From Larus michahellis (taxonomy: Eukaryota > Chordata > Aves > Charadriiformes > Laridae), in NCBI RefSeq assembly GCF_964199755.1, contig NC_133896.1:87218215-87282214 (forward strand): 64,000 nt of DNA, given 5' to 3'. Of the stretch, positions 50,107-62,200 are shown one piece after another. A program made the translations under genes and the position numbers. The notes beneath the pieces were generated by a model. That model did no database searches and was not told the origin of the DNA. It was given only the letters and a program-made list of their open reading frames with translations. Position 1 is the first letter of the stretch; the number at the start of each line of letters is the position of its first letter.

Positions 50107-52013
50107 TCCCACAAGATGTCTTTGCAAAAGGCAGAGAGTTTACTTTTATATGCTTTATAAGGCCTGTTAAAAAAATTGTCAAAAAAAAAGCATACATAGC
50201 TATAAAAATAAATAATGGTTTGACTAAACTGACTCCCCTGTCCACTCAACTAAAAACCAAACAAATTAAAGATTCAGGGAGATTTTGCAAAAGCAGTCAG
50301 ATTAAAATAAAAGTATTAAAATTCCAAAATGCTGTAAGAAAATATGTTTGTATTTATAATAAATACAAATTCAACTTCATTTATTTTCCAAGACAAGTGT
50401 GGTGTTCTTTTTTCCCCCCTTGCAACAAATATGGTATGCGCATGAGAAACAGAACTCAGAACTCAACTCTCATCAGGTAAACTAAAGCAAAGTAAAGAGG
50501 AAAAAAGTGCTACTTACTGAAGTAAAAGCTGCTTCTAAAAAAACGAAGAAAATTTGCATTGCCCTCTTTGACTACTTTGGGTCAACAGTGAGCACTACAG
50601 TCTATTTTCTAGAACAAGATGAATATCCTAGGCCATGTATCCTACTCTCCTGTAGGACATTATCTTCTCTAACATTTTTATAACATTCAACACATAAAAT
50701 ATTAAAAGCATAATGATACAAAAATCACAACTGAAATACAACCCATTCTCCATGGTTTAAAATTCATAATGTCCTTTAAGAAGACTACAGTATTGAGGGG
50801 TATGAGTAGAAAACGAAGACATTAAAGAACTACGGAAAAGCAAGTGAGAAAACCACAAGGTTTTCAGACTGTACAGGTTTGTAATGGGTATCCAAAACTC
50901 CCTATGCCACCTGATTGTAGAGGATGACAGTCAGTATAAGGCCTCAGCAGATTGATAAGAACTTTTTTCCGGACTATGCCAAGTGTTCCTTCCAAACATG
51001 GGAAAAGAAAGGGAGCATGCTGGCTATGCAGTTCTTCAAACCTCTGATAAGGTCTGTGCACACTCTCATCCTTCTGAAACACTACATCGCACTTCTAAAA
51101 AATCCAAAAAGTTGCCACTAAAAGTAACTAAGAGCCAATGGCTGCTTGATAGCTCATGCCAAGTAACAAAGGTTATGATACTGGTTTAGCTTTGAGTAGA
51201 CTTGTGACCACATCACATGAACCACAACTGCCGTCAGTTTCAGCATGAGACCAGGTAGCCTCAATACTAAGTCAGTGACTGAAAATTTATAAAGAAAACA
51301 CTTTTTATAGTTTATCAGCTTTGCTACCTGCAACGACCATGCGAATTTCAACCCAGTAATCAGTGTTTGATGCCAATAAGAAAGTCTGTGCATGTTCTAT
51401 AATACAAGTACAGTTTGATTAAAACTTGCCTTCCCAACAAAACTTATGCAACGCCTTTATTTGTGCAGTACTACTAAGACATCCAATGCCACCAAAGTGC
51501 CAAACATCATTATTCCAGATAATCCTGTTTGACGAATCCTGTAGTCATGCTTCATCCATCAGAGAGCTTAGGAACAGCTACTCACGTCAGTGAGGCTGTG
51601 CTAATCTTAATATGAATACAAGGCAATACCTTTTAGCACTCCTTTCCATTACTTTTTCAATGCTTTTTCACTTGCTTTTCAGCAAGCGAATGGACAGCCC
51701 TGTAGGGCAAATCAAGAACATGGTTTTCTCATCAAATTACAAAAACAAATACAGGGGGAGCTCCCAGTGACCCACTCCTCACTCCAAGGATATGGGACTC
51801 TGACCAACCGACCCGTCAAAGCACAACCTGCCTGGCCAAGCCTAGCCAATAAAGGTAACCTCCAAGCACCTATTTTCTGCCTAGTGCCCAAGTTCGTTTC
51901 TCAAACCAGGCTAAGGACAATTCAAACGTGCTGGATTTAAGAGACATGACAGTCGCAAAACACCACCTTATATGACAGGACATCGTCTTCTCCTCTGTTT
52001 CCCACACCCCCTT

Positions 52014-52027
52014 CCCCCCCCCCCCCC
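52014..52027. repeat. 14-nt C run at the left edge of the CpG island
   Basis: An uninterrupted C homopolymer preceded by a pyrimidine-rich stretch and followed by AG. It marks the border between AT-rich intron and the GC-rich promoter. Prone to length error. Confidence 0.85.
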
Positions 52028-52791
52028 AGCACCCTGAAGTCTCCCCACAAAGTTTCCAAGATAAGATAGCTCTTTACCTACAAACGCCAGCCTCCGCCGG
52101 GGCCGGCTCTTGCTCGTCCTTTAGCCCCTCGGACCCCGGGGCTACCGCTCACCGCGGTCCCCTCACGGCGGGCAGCCGGCGCCAAGCCCGAGCCCAGCAG
52201 CAGGAACAACTAAAGCATCTCCCCTGGCCAGCTAACTCCTCCTCGCCTTTGCCACCGCCGGAGTTTCGCCGAGGGCTTCAAAACGCAGTGACGAGGCAGA
52301 TAAATAAATAAATAAAAAGAGAAGAGAAGGGGAGGAGAAGAAAGGACAGCTCATTAGCAAAACCGCCGCCGTGTTAGCGAGGCGGGGGCGTCACCCGGCC
52401 GCGCTCCTACCGCCTCCGCCCCCTCCCCGTTTTCCCCCGCCTACGGCCGGGATACAAGGCAGCCTCGCACCGCAGGGGGCGGTGGCGGGGGGGGCGCCCC
52501 TGAGGTAATACCGGCAGGGCCGGGCCGGGCAGGGCCAGCACCGCCGCGTCCCCGGCCGTGATCCACCGTCGGGGCGCCCCGGCTCTGGGCACACGGGCGC
52601 CACACAACGCCTGCCAACCGCCACCAGCCCGGGACGTCAGCAGCGGCGGCAGCCGGCCGGCCGGCGCTGCCAGCCCGGCGGAGCGGGGGTGGGCGAGGGG
52701 CCGGAGGAGGAGAAGAAGAAGGTTGAGGAGGAGGAGGGCGGCAATACCCCGATCCTGCGCCTGACTGACTCTGGGCGGCAGGGTGACAGGT

Positions 52792-52801
52792 ACCGGAAGT
52801 G
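52792..52801 (+). promoter_or_regulatory. Consensus ETS/GABP site
   Basis: ACCGGAAGTG, a full match to the ETS-family (GABPA-type) consensus common in CpG-island and bidirectional promoters. It lies 38 bp downstream (in PPARA sense) of the CCAAT box. Confidence 0.65.
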
Positions 52802-52838
52802 AGGTCGGGGCACACACCTCCCGCAATGGCCGCTCACG

Positions 52839-52843
52839 ATTGG
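52839..52843 (-). promoter_or_regulatory. PPARA: CCAAT box (NF-Y type)
   Basis: On the minus strand the sequence is CAGCCAATCGTG, a good NF-Y core oriented towards PPARA. NF-Y sites usually sit 60-100 bp upstream of the start of transcription, pointing to initiation around 52.74-52.78 kb. Confidence 0.6.
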
Positions 52844-52876
52844 CTGGGCGAGGAGAGACCCTCCTCCTTCTCCTCC

Positions 52877-52907
52877 TTCCTCCCTCCCTCCCTCCCTCCC
52901 TCCCTCC
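52877..52907. repeat. (CCCT)n / (GGGA)n tract in the PPARA promoter
   Basis: About seven TCCC units on the + strand. The minus strand has at least six GGG runs separated by single A residues, a strong G-quadruplex-type pattern about 35-70 bp upstream of the CCAAT box. Confidence 0.85.
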
Positions 52908-53250
52908 GCTCCTCATCCTCCTTCCCCCCCACCCCCCGGTCCCTCCGCGCGCACCGGCGGTTTAACGGCCGGGGCCGGCGGCTGGGGAGGCGGGGGCGCG
53001 AGATTTGGGGCTTCGAGACTTTCCGTCAAGGGCGAATAAAGCCCCGGCGGGCGGAGGGACGGGCCCGGCCGGCTGCCGGGGGCGGGCAAAGTCTGCCTTC
53101 GCCTTTTCGGAGCCGCCCGGGTCGTGGATGGTGGGGTCTGCGGGCCGGGAGAGGCTGGGACCCCGGCCCTGAGGGGAGGTGCGGGTACCCCTGTGCACCG
53201 TGGTGGAGGGGCGTCTGTCTCCTTGAGTGCGGCCGGCTATAAGAAGAGCT

Positions 53251-56200
53251 TTGTGGTGTTAAAGAAAGTTATCGCGGGCCGCGTCTACAAAGTAAAGCCC
53301 AAAATCCTGAATTAAAAGCCAGCAAACCCCCAAACAGGGCTGCGTAACAGACTTTGGCTTCCTGAGGCCCTTAAATCTCGGAAAGGTAACCAGAACATAA
53401 ATAGAGCTGTTTTAAAAGCTCCCCCCACAACTCGATTTCTGCTCTTTGACTGCCCATCTGTATTACATTTCTTGATGATCCTCATGATTGTGGTCATCAC
53501 TGTACAAAAAAAAAATAATCACTAGCTTTTTAAAATAATATAATTCCATTTTCACTTTCATGTTCTCCCTCCATTTAGGGGGGGGAACCCCAACACACTT
53601 TATTACTGACCTGAGTAGTCAATAACATGGGTGCCAGGAAGAGAAACCACCATGACCTATTTCAGATGTTATTTTACAGGTACCAAGTGCAAACACATGT
53701 GCAGCTTCTGCTTATTTTTACGCAATGGAAATATAGTTTGTGGCAGTTCAGAAGACAGACACACAGTCCCAGAAGGGAAGCAAGGAGAGTGCTGCCCTGG
53801 AGGCTTGGCCCGTACTGCAGCAAGCACCATATTTAATTCCATACATTTCTCATAAATTTGGGTTAAGCACATGGACATGGACACCAGACCACTCCATTCA
53901 GGAGCAACAGAAACAGTAGAAGCTGAAAAACCACCAGAAAGCATGCCTCAATGTGAACCAATAAAAGGTAGTATTAAGAGCAGAAAACAGAAGCTAGCAA
54001 AAGCTCTCATGTTTACACTAATTTAAGGCTTTTTCAGATGATTTCAAGCCGGTTCTGTTCACAGCCCAACTTCTCAATAGGTAGTGCTGCTCCGAGGTCT
54101 GTCCCAAACTAGGCCAGCATCCAATGCCACAAGAATCAGTTGATTTAGAAAGTTAATTCCCAGTTTTAACACCTACATATTTGCCCACAGCCTGTGTGTA
54201 GCAGAGCTCAGCTAATAACAAGGATAAGGGACTATTTCCATAAAAGATGTTATCTGAGCAGATGAGCTTTTAATTTGGTTTGGTTTTCTTTCTTTTTTTC
54301 CCTCCTGAAAATACACACAAACTGAATAAGCTTCTGTGCAGTTAGAAATATATATTGGTTTTCTTTGGGTGTCTGATTGGCTTTTAAAACTTTCCCCTCT
54401 TGCTTGTCAAGGAAGCTGTGGAGAGAGAAGACTCTTGTATTTGGGTTTCCCTACTGAACTTGCAGACTAGATTTAGGAGGTCTGTTTGCATGCGTAGTTG
54501 TACCGCTGGTCCCTGAGGTGACATTGCACAAGCGCTGCAGTACAGTTCTCAAAAGTAAGATCTTGGTATGATTGCCGCCATTTGCCTTGGGAATATACAC
54601 ATTTTAAGGAATTCACCACATCAGGGCTTTGCTGTTGCCAGTGAGAGGCATGCCTGGCCGTCTAGGCTTTATCCTAGCTGTTGAGCTCAGCTCGCTTTTC
54701 TGAGGGGCAAATAGGTGTTTCACGCATCTTGTACTGGCTCACACACGAACGCTGTCCCAAAGGCAGTAAAAACACAAAGTATTTATTGGCATTTAAAATG
54801 AGTTGTGGGCTGTTTCCTGTTTATGAGCTGTGGGTTTCCTATCCCACACCTGCTGACAACCAAACTCTTAGCAACCTCCATCTACAGTGTGGTCAGCTAA
54901 GAGGACCGTGTTACCCCAGACACTGAGAAGACCTCTCAATCCCTATTTTGGAAGTGCTCTCTTCTAAAGACGTTGCATACATAAAAATGGCTGGTGTTGC
55001 AGAAAGCATCAGTAGTCAAGGGGGAGAATGTATCCCACATTCAAAATATTTACCCAGGAGACCGTACTGATTCTTTTTGTACTGAAAGCACTTTTTAAGT
55101 GTAGATTACTGACTGGATTGCGTAAATTTGTATCTCAGTTCAAATCTTAATAACATAGTAAATATCATAAACATTCATTAGCTATTTTAATATGCAAGCT
55201 TTTAGAAAGCAGAAATTAGATTATTTACTAGGCTTTAAGCTGGAATAAGCTTTAATTAGTGTTATATTCTATTAATATGCAATAACCCATTACTATTGCC
55301 TAACAGCTCAACAGTTGTGAAACAAGCAGCCAGACTTGTGCAGTCATTGATTTTCCGTCTTTCCAGTAGCCAGCTGGCTTTGTCAGAGGTCTCCACGGTC
55401 AAGCATAGCATTTCTGTCACAAAATATTTTCATTTGTGAAACAAAAACACCTTTCCATTTATTTAAAGGCCAGATGCGGAGTGTCTCGTGACAATTCTGT
55501 GGAAGAAGATAAGCAGGTCCAAGTCAGCACAGACTGATTCCGAAGTTTGGGAAACGGACTATACCAGCAAAAATTGGCAGCGCATTCGCCACCTCCTCTA
55601 GCTACGGGTAAAACGCAGGAAGTGGGCTGACCCCATGCTCAAATATTTGCTCAAATATGTGGTTTCTCTTGCTGATCTGATGACAGAGATTTTAACAGAC
55701 AGTGTGCCTTGTTTTTACTGGGTCATCATGAAAGACTTTCCTGACAAAGTCGATACAATAAGTAAAATAGAGCCTTCCCATTTAGGTATTTATTTGAATG
55801 GAAACTACAGAGACAAAGCATCGTAACCAGCTTTTTATAAGCTGAAATAGCATGCGTATGTTTCTGTTTCTTTTTGTGTGACTACTTAAGTTTTACTGAA
55901 CTAACGTGTACTAAATGAAAATCATTTTAATATTATTGAATTACTCTTCTTAAAAGAATAGAAGTGGCTGGACTGTCACAAGACAAGAAGCTTTATAAAC
56001 AGAGGTCACTAAAAGAAGTATAGAAAACTAGCCAAGTGTAATTAAAGACTTTTTGTGCATAATTTTGTGCATGCTGAATCCTGCCCATTTGTGCTCGGTC
56101 AAAATAAATCAAAGACAAAAGTCCCATGTGATAATGAACAAGACATGACTACATCTGATTTATTTAAGTTAATACGTGGGTTACATGCATACACACTATG

Positions 56201-59200
56201 CAAATTATTATTAAAAGTGCAGTTCTCTCTCATCAGATCAAGCCCCTTAAAAAAAAACAACCAACAACCAAGCAAATTGGTGAAGCAGAGGGGACCTGTG
56301 AGATTTATCTGTTCTGACCTTTCATTATGAAGCTTTGTCCCAGCATAGCAGTCTTGTTACAGAAACGTCTGTGCTACTTTGCTGTGTTGTTGGTTTTAGG
56401 GCAGGTTGGTTTTGAGGGTTGGTTGTTTTCAGATGCACGTCTCTGCCGGATTAGAACAAAGCTCTAAGACTAAAGGTGATAAAACATTTTAAAATAAATC
56501 ATATGAGGCTCATCTGCCTCATTTTAATATGACAAGTCTTGGATGGAACCAGGATGCAAGTTACAGGTTTACACAAGTCTAATGTTCCAAAAAACTATTT
56601 AGACTTTGGGTATTGTTTTTTTTTTAAATCTAGGCTGAGATTTTATTTCCCAACAAAATTAGTGATTAAAGTTCTTACTTACGTTTAATTTTTGTTAGAG
56701 ATGTTTACCATGCCATCCCATCAATGTAAGGTATGGACTCGGTTATTCAGATCATCGTGTATATCCATATTTGAAAGTGACTTTGCTCATTACTCTTTAC
56801 TTAGGAGTGAAATAATTCATTTTTTGTCAGAGTGTCAAGATCAAACATTCCACATGTCCATTTGTCTCTTCCTGTGTCAAAAAGACTAAGAACAGTTGCA
56901 TGTCAGGTGATGGTGTTTTAAACTTATCAATTAACCCTTCTTAGCCTAAAATGTTTACAATTTTTCTAGTAACTCATATTCTTTTTATGCCGGTGCTGTC
57001 ATCATCACTATGGATAGCTACATTATTGGCAGCAACTGTTGAATTAGCATTTTTTTAATGTGAAAATTCTCTCCCTCCCCCTTGTTATTAATTTCAGTCT
57101 GTTTCATTTCTCCGTTTTAATAAAAAACGTTCTTCTTTAAAGAAAAACTATTAGCAGTGAGCAAGCACCTTTCTTACAGGAATGCAGGATGCACACATTA
57201 AGGGTGACCTTAAAGAGAGGGGGAAAACAGTACCCCCCCAAGATTTTCCTGAAGGGAAGCCCACGCTTGAGCCTTCTGCAGGATGTGAAGAAACCACAGG
57301 GGAAGACACCAACTTGAAAACAGTTTATGGGAATAAGCAGTTCTTCTTAAAACTCAACTGTGCTGTTCTTTTCCAGATCCCCCCCTACCTTCTCATCTGA
57401 ATTGTTTCCTCCTCAAGTGTAAGGTTCCATGTTTATACATTTCTTTTTGTACTGGACACTGTATTACCAGATACAGTAGGATTTAGCAGATTTATTTATG
57501 GTTTTATTGTCTCTGAGGACCACTAATACATCACTTAGATTTAGTATAATAAAATTACACAATTTTAGGAAACAATTCACTGCTCAGTATCTTGAACTAG
57601 GGAGAAGTTTTGTTGTTCTGTTACTGGGCTTTTTTGCCCCTTCCTTTGATGCACGTGGTACTTGCCATGATGTGTCGCTGAAGGGGTAGCAGTTTCCTCC
57701 CACATGTAAGTTTTTTTCCGATTATCCTTGGAAATAGATGTAATCTTAATTTAATTCATTCTTAATTTAATCAATGCATTTTAATTTATAGATCCCTGTA
57801 TTTCTATTGAAATAGTATTTCTACTGAATACTCTTGGAATATTTCCTGTTTCAAAGAGTTTCTTGCCCTATCCAGGCTTCTCACTTCTTCCTACTTCTGC
57901 TCTGTTGGCTAAATGAAGTCTTTGTTGCCCCTTTTTCCCCAGTCTCAGTTTCACATTCGGTGTTTTATCTGTCTCACTGAGATTCTCTTCCTGGGCGACA
58001 TCTTTAAAATCTCTCCCTGTCATCGCCACTGTAACTGTGATTCATATTTTACTCATTAGTTGACTATTGCAACATCTTTTCTGGCCTCCATTCTTCCCCC
58101 TCTACAGCTAAAGCTATCTTTTACTGTCCCTCTCAAGCCTCTTTATTATTTACATCGGCTCCATACCCCTCTCTGACAGCTGCTTCCAATTCCCAGCCCT
58201 TCTTTTCTGTAATACCCTGTGCTCTCCCTACTGTCCTTTAACAATCATGCAGAAAATCTGCCCTTTCCCTGAAGAGTTTGTATATTAGCAAAACATACTG
58301 GAACAAAAAAGCAAGAAAGAATGTATGGTGGAATATGTTTCTTAATGCAATTATTAGCACCTTCTGCTTGGTTTTCTTCAAAATGTGTCCACCTATATAC
58401 TTCTGCAGCACGTACGTTCTCCCTTGCGTGCCTAGATTAGTTTACGCTGTAACTGGTAAATTCTCCCAGCGTACTTCAATCCATACTTATTTATTCTTGT
58501 CTGGCTTCAGATGTAGCCTTAGTCTAAGCTTCAGTAGTTTCTGCACCTTTGCTCATGTTTGATGCAGATTTCAAGAAGGAATTACAATGTAAATGTCAGC
58601 TTGCCGTGATCCAATCTCTTTATAAATAATTCATTCCAAGTTGGAACTTATTTTTGCCTCCATACTAAGTATCTACACTTCAGACCAAGTTCTTCATGCA
58701 CCAAAGGTGTGAGCACGTTTATTTAGCAAGCAGATGCGGTGATTTTAAAAGTTGTGTTATTCAAGGAGAGTCAGTGTGAATCACGTGCATGTATATTTGT
58801 TATGGTGCAAAGTCCGGTGGCTTTTGAAGGTGAGTTTAAAGCTAAACTGTTTTGTCTTGTGGATTTTTTTTTTTTTTTCCCTGAGGCATTTAAAGGGAAA
58901 GTACAGGTTGTGTGCTGCTTTCAGAGTGGTAGCACACGGTGAGCAGGTAGGATACCCACCTGGTAGCTCTGGTACTTTGTATCCACTCCAGTGCATTTTC
59001 TAGAGCTCATCTAATGACACTTCTGCAGTCCTCCCAGAGCCTTAATGCGAGCAGTTTCTTTTCCTGTTTGCTTGTACTACTGCAAATGCAGTTTTAGAAA
59101 GCCCCTAAGATTCTTTTTCCTCCCCTGGAGAAAGGGTATTTGTCTCATACTATCAAGTAACAATTCTGAGTTTGGGTTCTAGGGTGTGTAAATCTGAGAC

Positions 59201-62200
59201 TTACTCAAAGCAATTAGCTGAGTAACTATTCAGCTTAAATTGTTTTCCTACCCCGCTTCCAGGCCATGACTAACACTCATTGTGCTACACCCAGTCTTTT
59301 CCAGCATTCACAATCGATATACTGAGCACATGCTAGAATTGCCTTGTATGAAGAACAATCATGTATTTCATTTCTGGGCTCTTTGCCCAACCATTGCATA
59401 TCTACAAGTCAGATTTTCAAACAAAAGCAACACATGTACAGTTGGGCTGGTCCTTTGCAGGTATCAGTTTTTCCTTCATGCTTTGACTGTCCGTGTTCTC
59501 GTTCAAGTATTTCTCACTCTTCTTTACACTGGTCAGCTTTGCTGCATGAATAGGAACTGCTCGTAACTACGTCCTAGATAGATTTTTTTTAAAAGCAAGA
59601 CTGTACTTTTAAAATTGTTTAAAGTGTTTGATAAAATAATTTGCAAACAAGACATTAAATAACACAGAAAGTAAACAGAAGAAGAATGTGAAATGAGATT
59701 TGAAAACGTGCAGATTTACTATGCTATAAGACATATTAACCACCTTGTTACTTGCTATAAATTGAGGGAAGGCTCATCTCAGGTTGGTGGCTGAAAAGCA
59801 ACAGTTTTCTGATCCTGTGGCCTCAGAAACATCCCAACATCCGGTTCCACCCTTTTTTGTCCTCACACAATACTGCACCACTCCTCAGTTTTCCCAACTC
59901 CATCTCTTTGCAGGGCTGTGCTGTGAACCAGATCAGGGGACCTGTTCCACTGCAAAATAATAAAAAAGAGCAGCAGGAAATAAAAATGATTTCCTGATCT
60001 AATTCACAGCACACCCTCCACGTCCTGGAGAGGTGGCGTGCTGTGATGAAGGCGCACAGGCTGAATTGCTTCCATCTGCATTACCTCTGAAATCAGGCCG
60101 GCATCAAACCACAGTCAAGCCTGACCGAAGAAACAGAGAAGATGACTGTAGCAGGTGATCTGAGGGATAAGGAAAGAGAGCAAAGGGCTTATTTTAGTTA
60201 GAAGGCGGCTATAAGGAATCCTGGAAAAGGAGGTGATTTTCAACTGGATCATGAGGAGCAAAGCCAGAAGATGTCTGTAGGACTGGAGCACGGGCAAGTC
60301 CTGGTTGTTTGGACACGAGGAATGTAAGCAGCAGCAGGAGCCGCAACATTGAAAGCCTTCTGAGCTTGGAGAACTGGGGAAGGACGTCATTTCAGTAACA
60401 CGAAAGCATCAACTACTAACACTGTATTTATCCAAACCGTCAAGAACAATTTTAAATAAGAAGAGGTTTCGGAGCTGTGTTTAGCTGGAAGATCTGTGTG
60501 GGAGAGGGGTGGATACCTTTGGACCTTGTTAATAATTAAGTGGAGGGGTGTGTTAAAGCCTATGGAATGGATAGCATGGTAGTAAAAATACCGTGACTCA
60601 CCGAAGTTGGAGGTTAGCAAACAGACAGAAGTAAACAAAATTGCACATGACAGACCTGTGTGCAGCTAGACCTGTCTGTCTTTAGTGAAACCGTGCCTGA
60701 AATGCTCCATTCACTTCTGGAAACCTCATGGAAATAATTCGATACTGAACCTGCAAGAAATAAAAATTGTTGCATTCAAAGCTGGATGCAAATCCAGCAT
60801 GTTTTCCAAAGCTTTCCTATAATATTTGCAATATTCAGTGTATTTTCCGAACAGGTTTGTTCTGTTTTTTTTCTCGTAATAATCCCTGAGCTAATGTCTT
60901 GCCAGTTAAAAAAAAATACACAAAGAAACCTTTTTTTCTCAGATCATTTCACTCACTCCAAATGCAGCAAAAGCCAGAATAAAAATCTGGATATATGGTT
61001 TAAAAAAAGCAACAGCAAGGACTTCTATAAGCAGCAGGCCTTTGAAGTCTGCTTTTCTGCATACCAGTGTCAGCAGATGTTTAGTTTTTAACTGAGTTAT
61101 TTTAAAGGACTTCCCCCATTTTTTAAAATTGTCATTAGCTTTTGCATATATTAATATAGTTCTCTTCCTTTCTCCCTTTTTGCCTCCTGTTTATGGCTTG
61201 AGGTACAATTGTCTCTAGAAACTGGCAGACAAAGTTCATAATGCTTGAATGTAAAGCAGCAACTACTCAAAAGCGAACCCAGGTTTGGGTGTTTCCCAAA
61301 GCCACTGGGAAACACCGACGACAGGACAGGCAAACGGACCCGGTGGATCACCGATGCCATTCCAGCAGAAGAAGTTAAGTACAAGAAGCATCATACAAGA
61401 ATGTTTCATTAGAGTGATATCACAGAGTTTTGCATCCATTTTGAGTCATGCTACCCGATTCCAGTTTCTTTGATTACCTAATTCATCTGTGTGTAACTCC
61501 GCAAATATTTGCTAAAGAACACAAAATATTTGCTGTTTATCCTGGGGTTCAGCATTAGAAATGTTTGTTTAATGTCCAGACTGGGATTTTCAAATATATC
61601 CGATAGCTTAGTATACCTCCAATTTATTTCTATTTCATCCGGAAAGAAAAAAAATCTTGTCTGTATACCTACTCTATATGTCTCGTCTTGAAATGTTTAC
61701 ATTCTGGGAGTTTACCTGTTGAAGCTATGTAGAAGATAAAGTGCCCTGTCACTCTCCCACGTGTCAGTAGGTTTTGTCATCACACACGCACACAGACACA
61801 CAACACAAAAAGCCTTTAATGCAACACACATAGAGCGAGCTACCTGCGCCGCTGAAAAAAAAGGGGTGAAGGCAAGGCACTGTTATGTTATTATAGGGTA
61901 AATGAGGCTAGATTAACCAAGGGTGTGAGTGTGCTGACATCACCTAATTACTTGGTGGTAGAATTACAAGTGCTGTCTCTCCACTTCAGATTTTACAGTT
62001 AGATTAACTATTACGTATTACTGTGCTCTAAGACAAGTGCTTTTGGTGTAAGTAAAAACAAATCCAAGCCATTTTTTTTTTTCGACACAGTAAAGCTCTA
62101 ATTACAACACCAAGTGAAAATGTGCCTTTTTTCTTATTAAAGGTAGTGCCACAGGCGAATTTTAGGACTGGAAACTGAGTCAGGAAGAAATCCTCAAACT

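Larger units (their letters stand above)
29293..52077 (-). other. PPARA: PPARA 5' intronic region (about 22-23 kb)
   Basis: This is the stretch between the start-codon exon and the CpG-island promoter. It is AT-rich with many A/T runs and a few short microsatellites, and it has no reading frame with recognisable similarity. One candidate non-coding exon lies at about 37970-38346. Small tandem and inverted repeats at 40696-40798 and 42114-42167 are listed separately. It probably includes at least one further 5' UTR exon, which cannot be fixed without transcript data. Confidence 0.75.
52080..53250 (-). promoter_or_regulatory. PPARA: CpG-island promoter and first exon region of PPARA
   Basis: About 1.2 kb of strongly GC- and CpG-rich sequence in an otherwise AT-rich window, on the 5' side of PPARA as expected for its promoter. 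On the minus strand it holds a CCAAT box (52839-52843), an ETS-type site (52792-52801), GC boxes and a (GGGA)n tract (52881-52907). There is no clear TATA box, so initiation is probably dispersed, most likely around 52.6-52.8 kb. Candidate donors for exon 1 on the minus strand are CCGCG|GTGAGC (exon end 52153) and TGTAG|GTAAAG (exon end 52078). Reading frames within the island on both strands are composition artefacts. The TSS and exon 1 boundaries are inferred. Confidence 0.75.

Noticed and set aside
52407-53242. Reading frames of 124-169 codons on both strands of the CpG island, rich in Arg, Pro, Ala and Ser
   Set aside because: GC-rich sequence has few stop codons; the translations are low-complexity and the frames overlap one another on opposite strands, so composition explains them.
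57900-58250. Pyrimidine-rich stretch resembling an exon or an old transposon
   Set aside because: No reading frame of note and no terminal repeats or target-site duplication could be identified; composition alone is not enough to call it.
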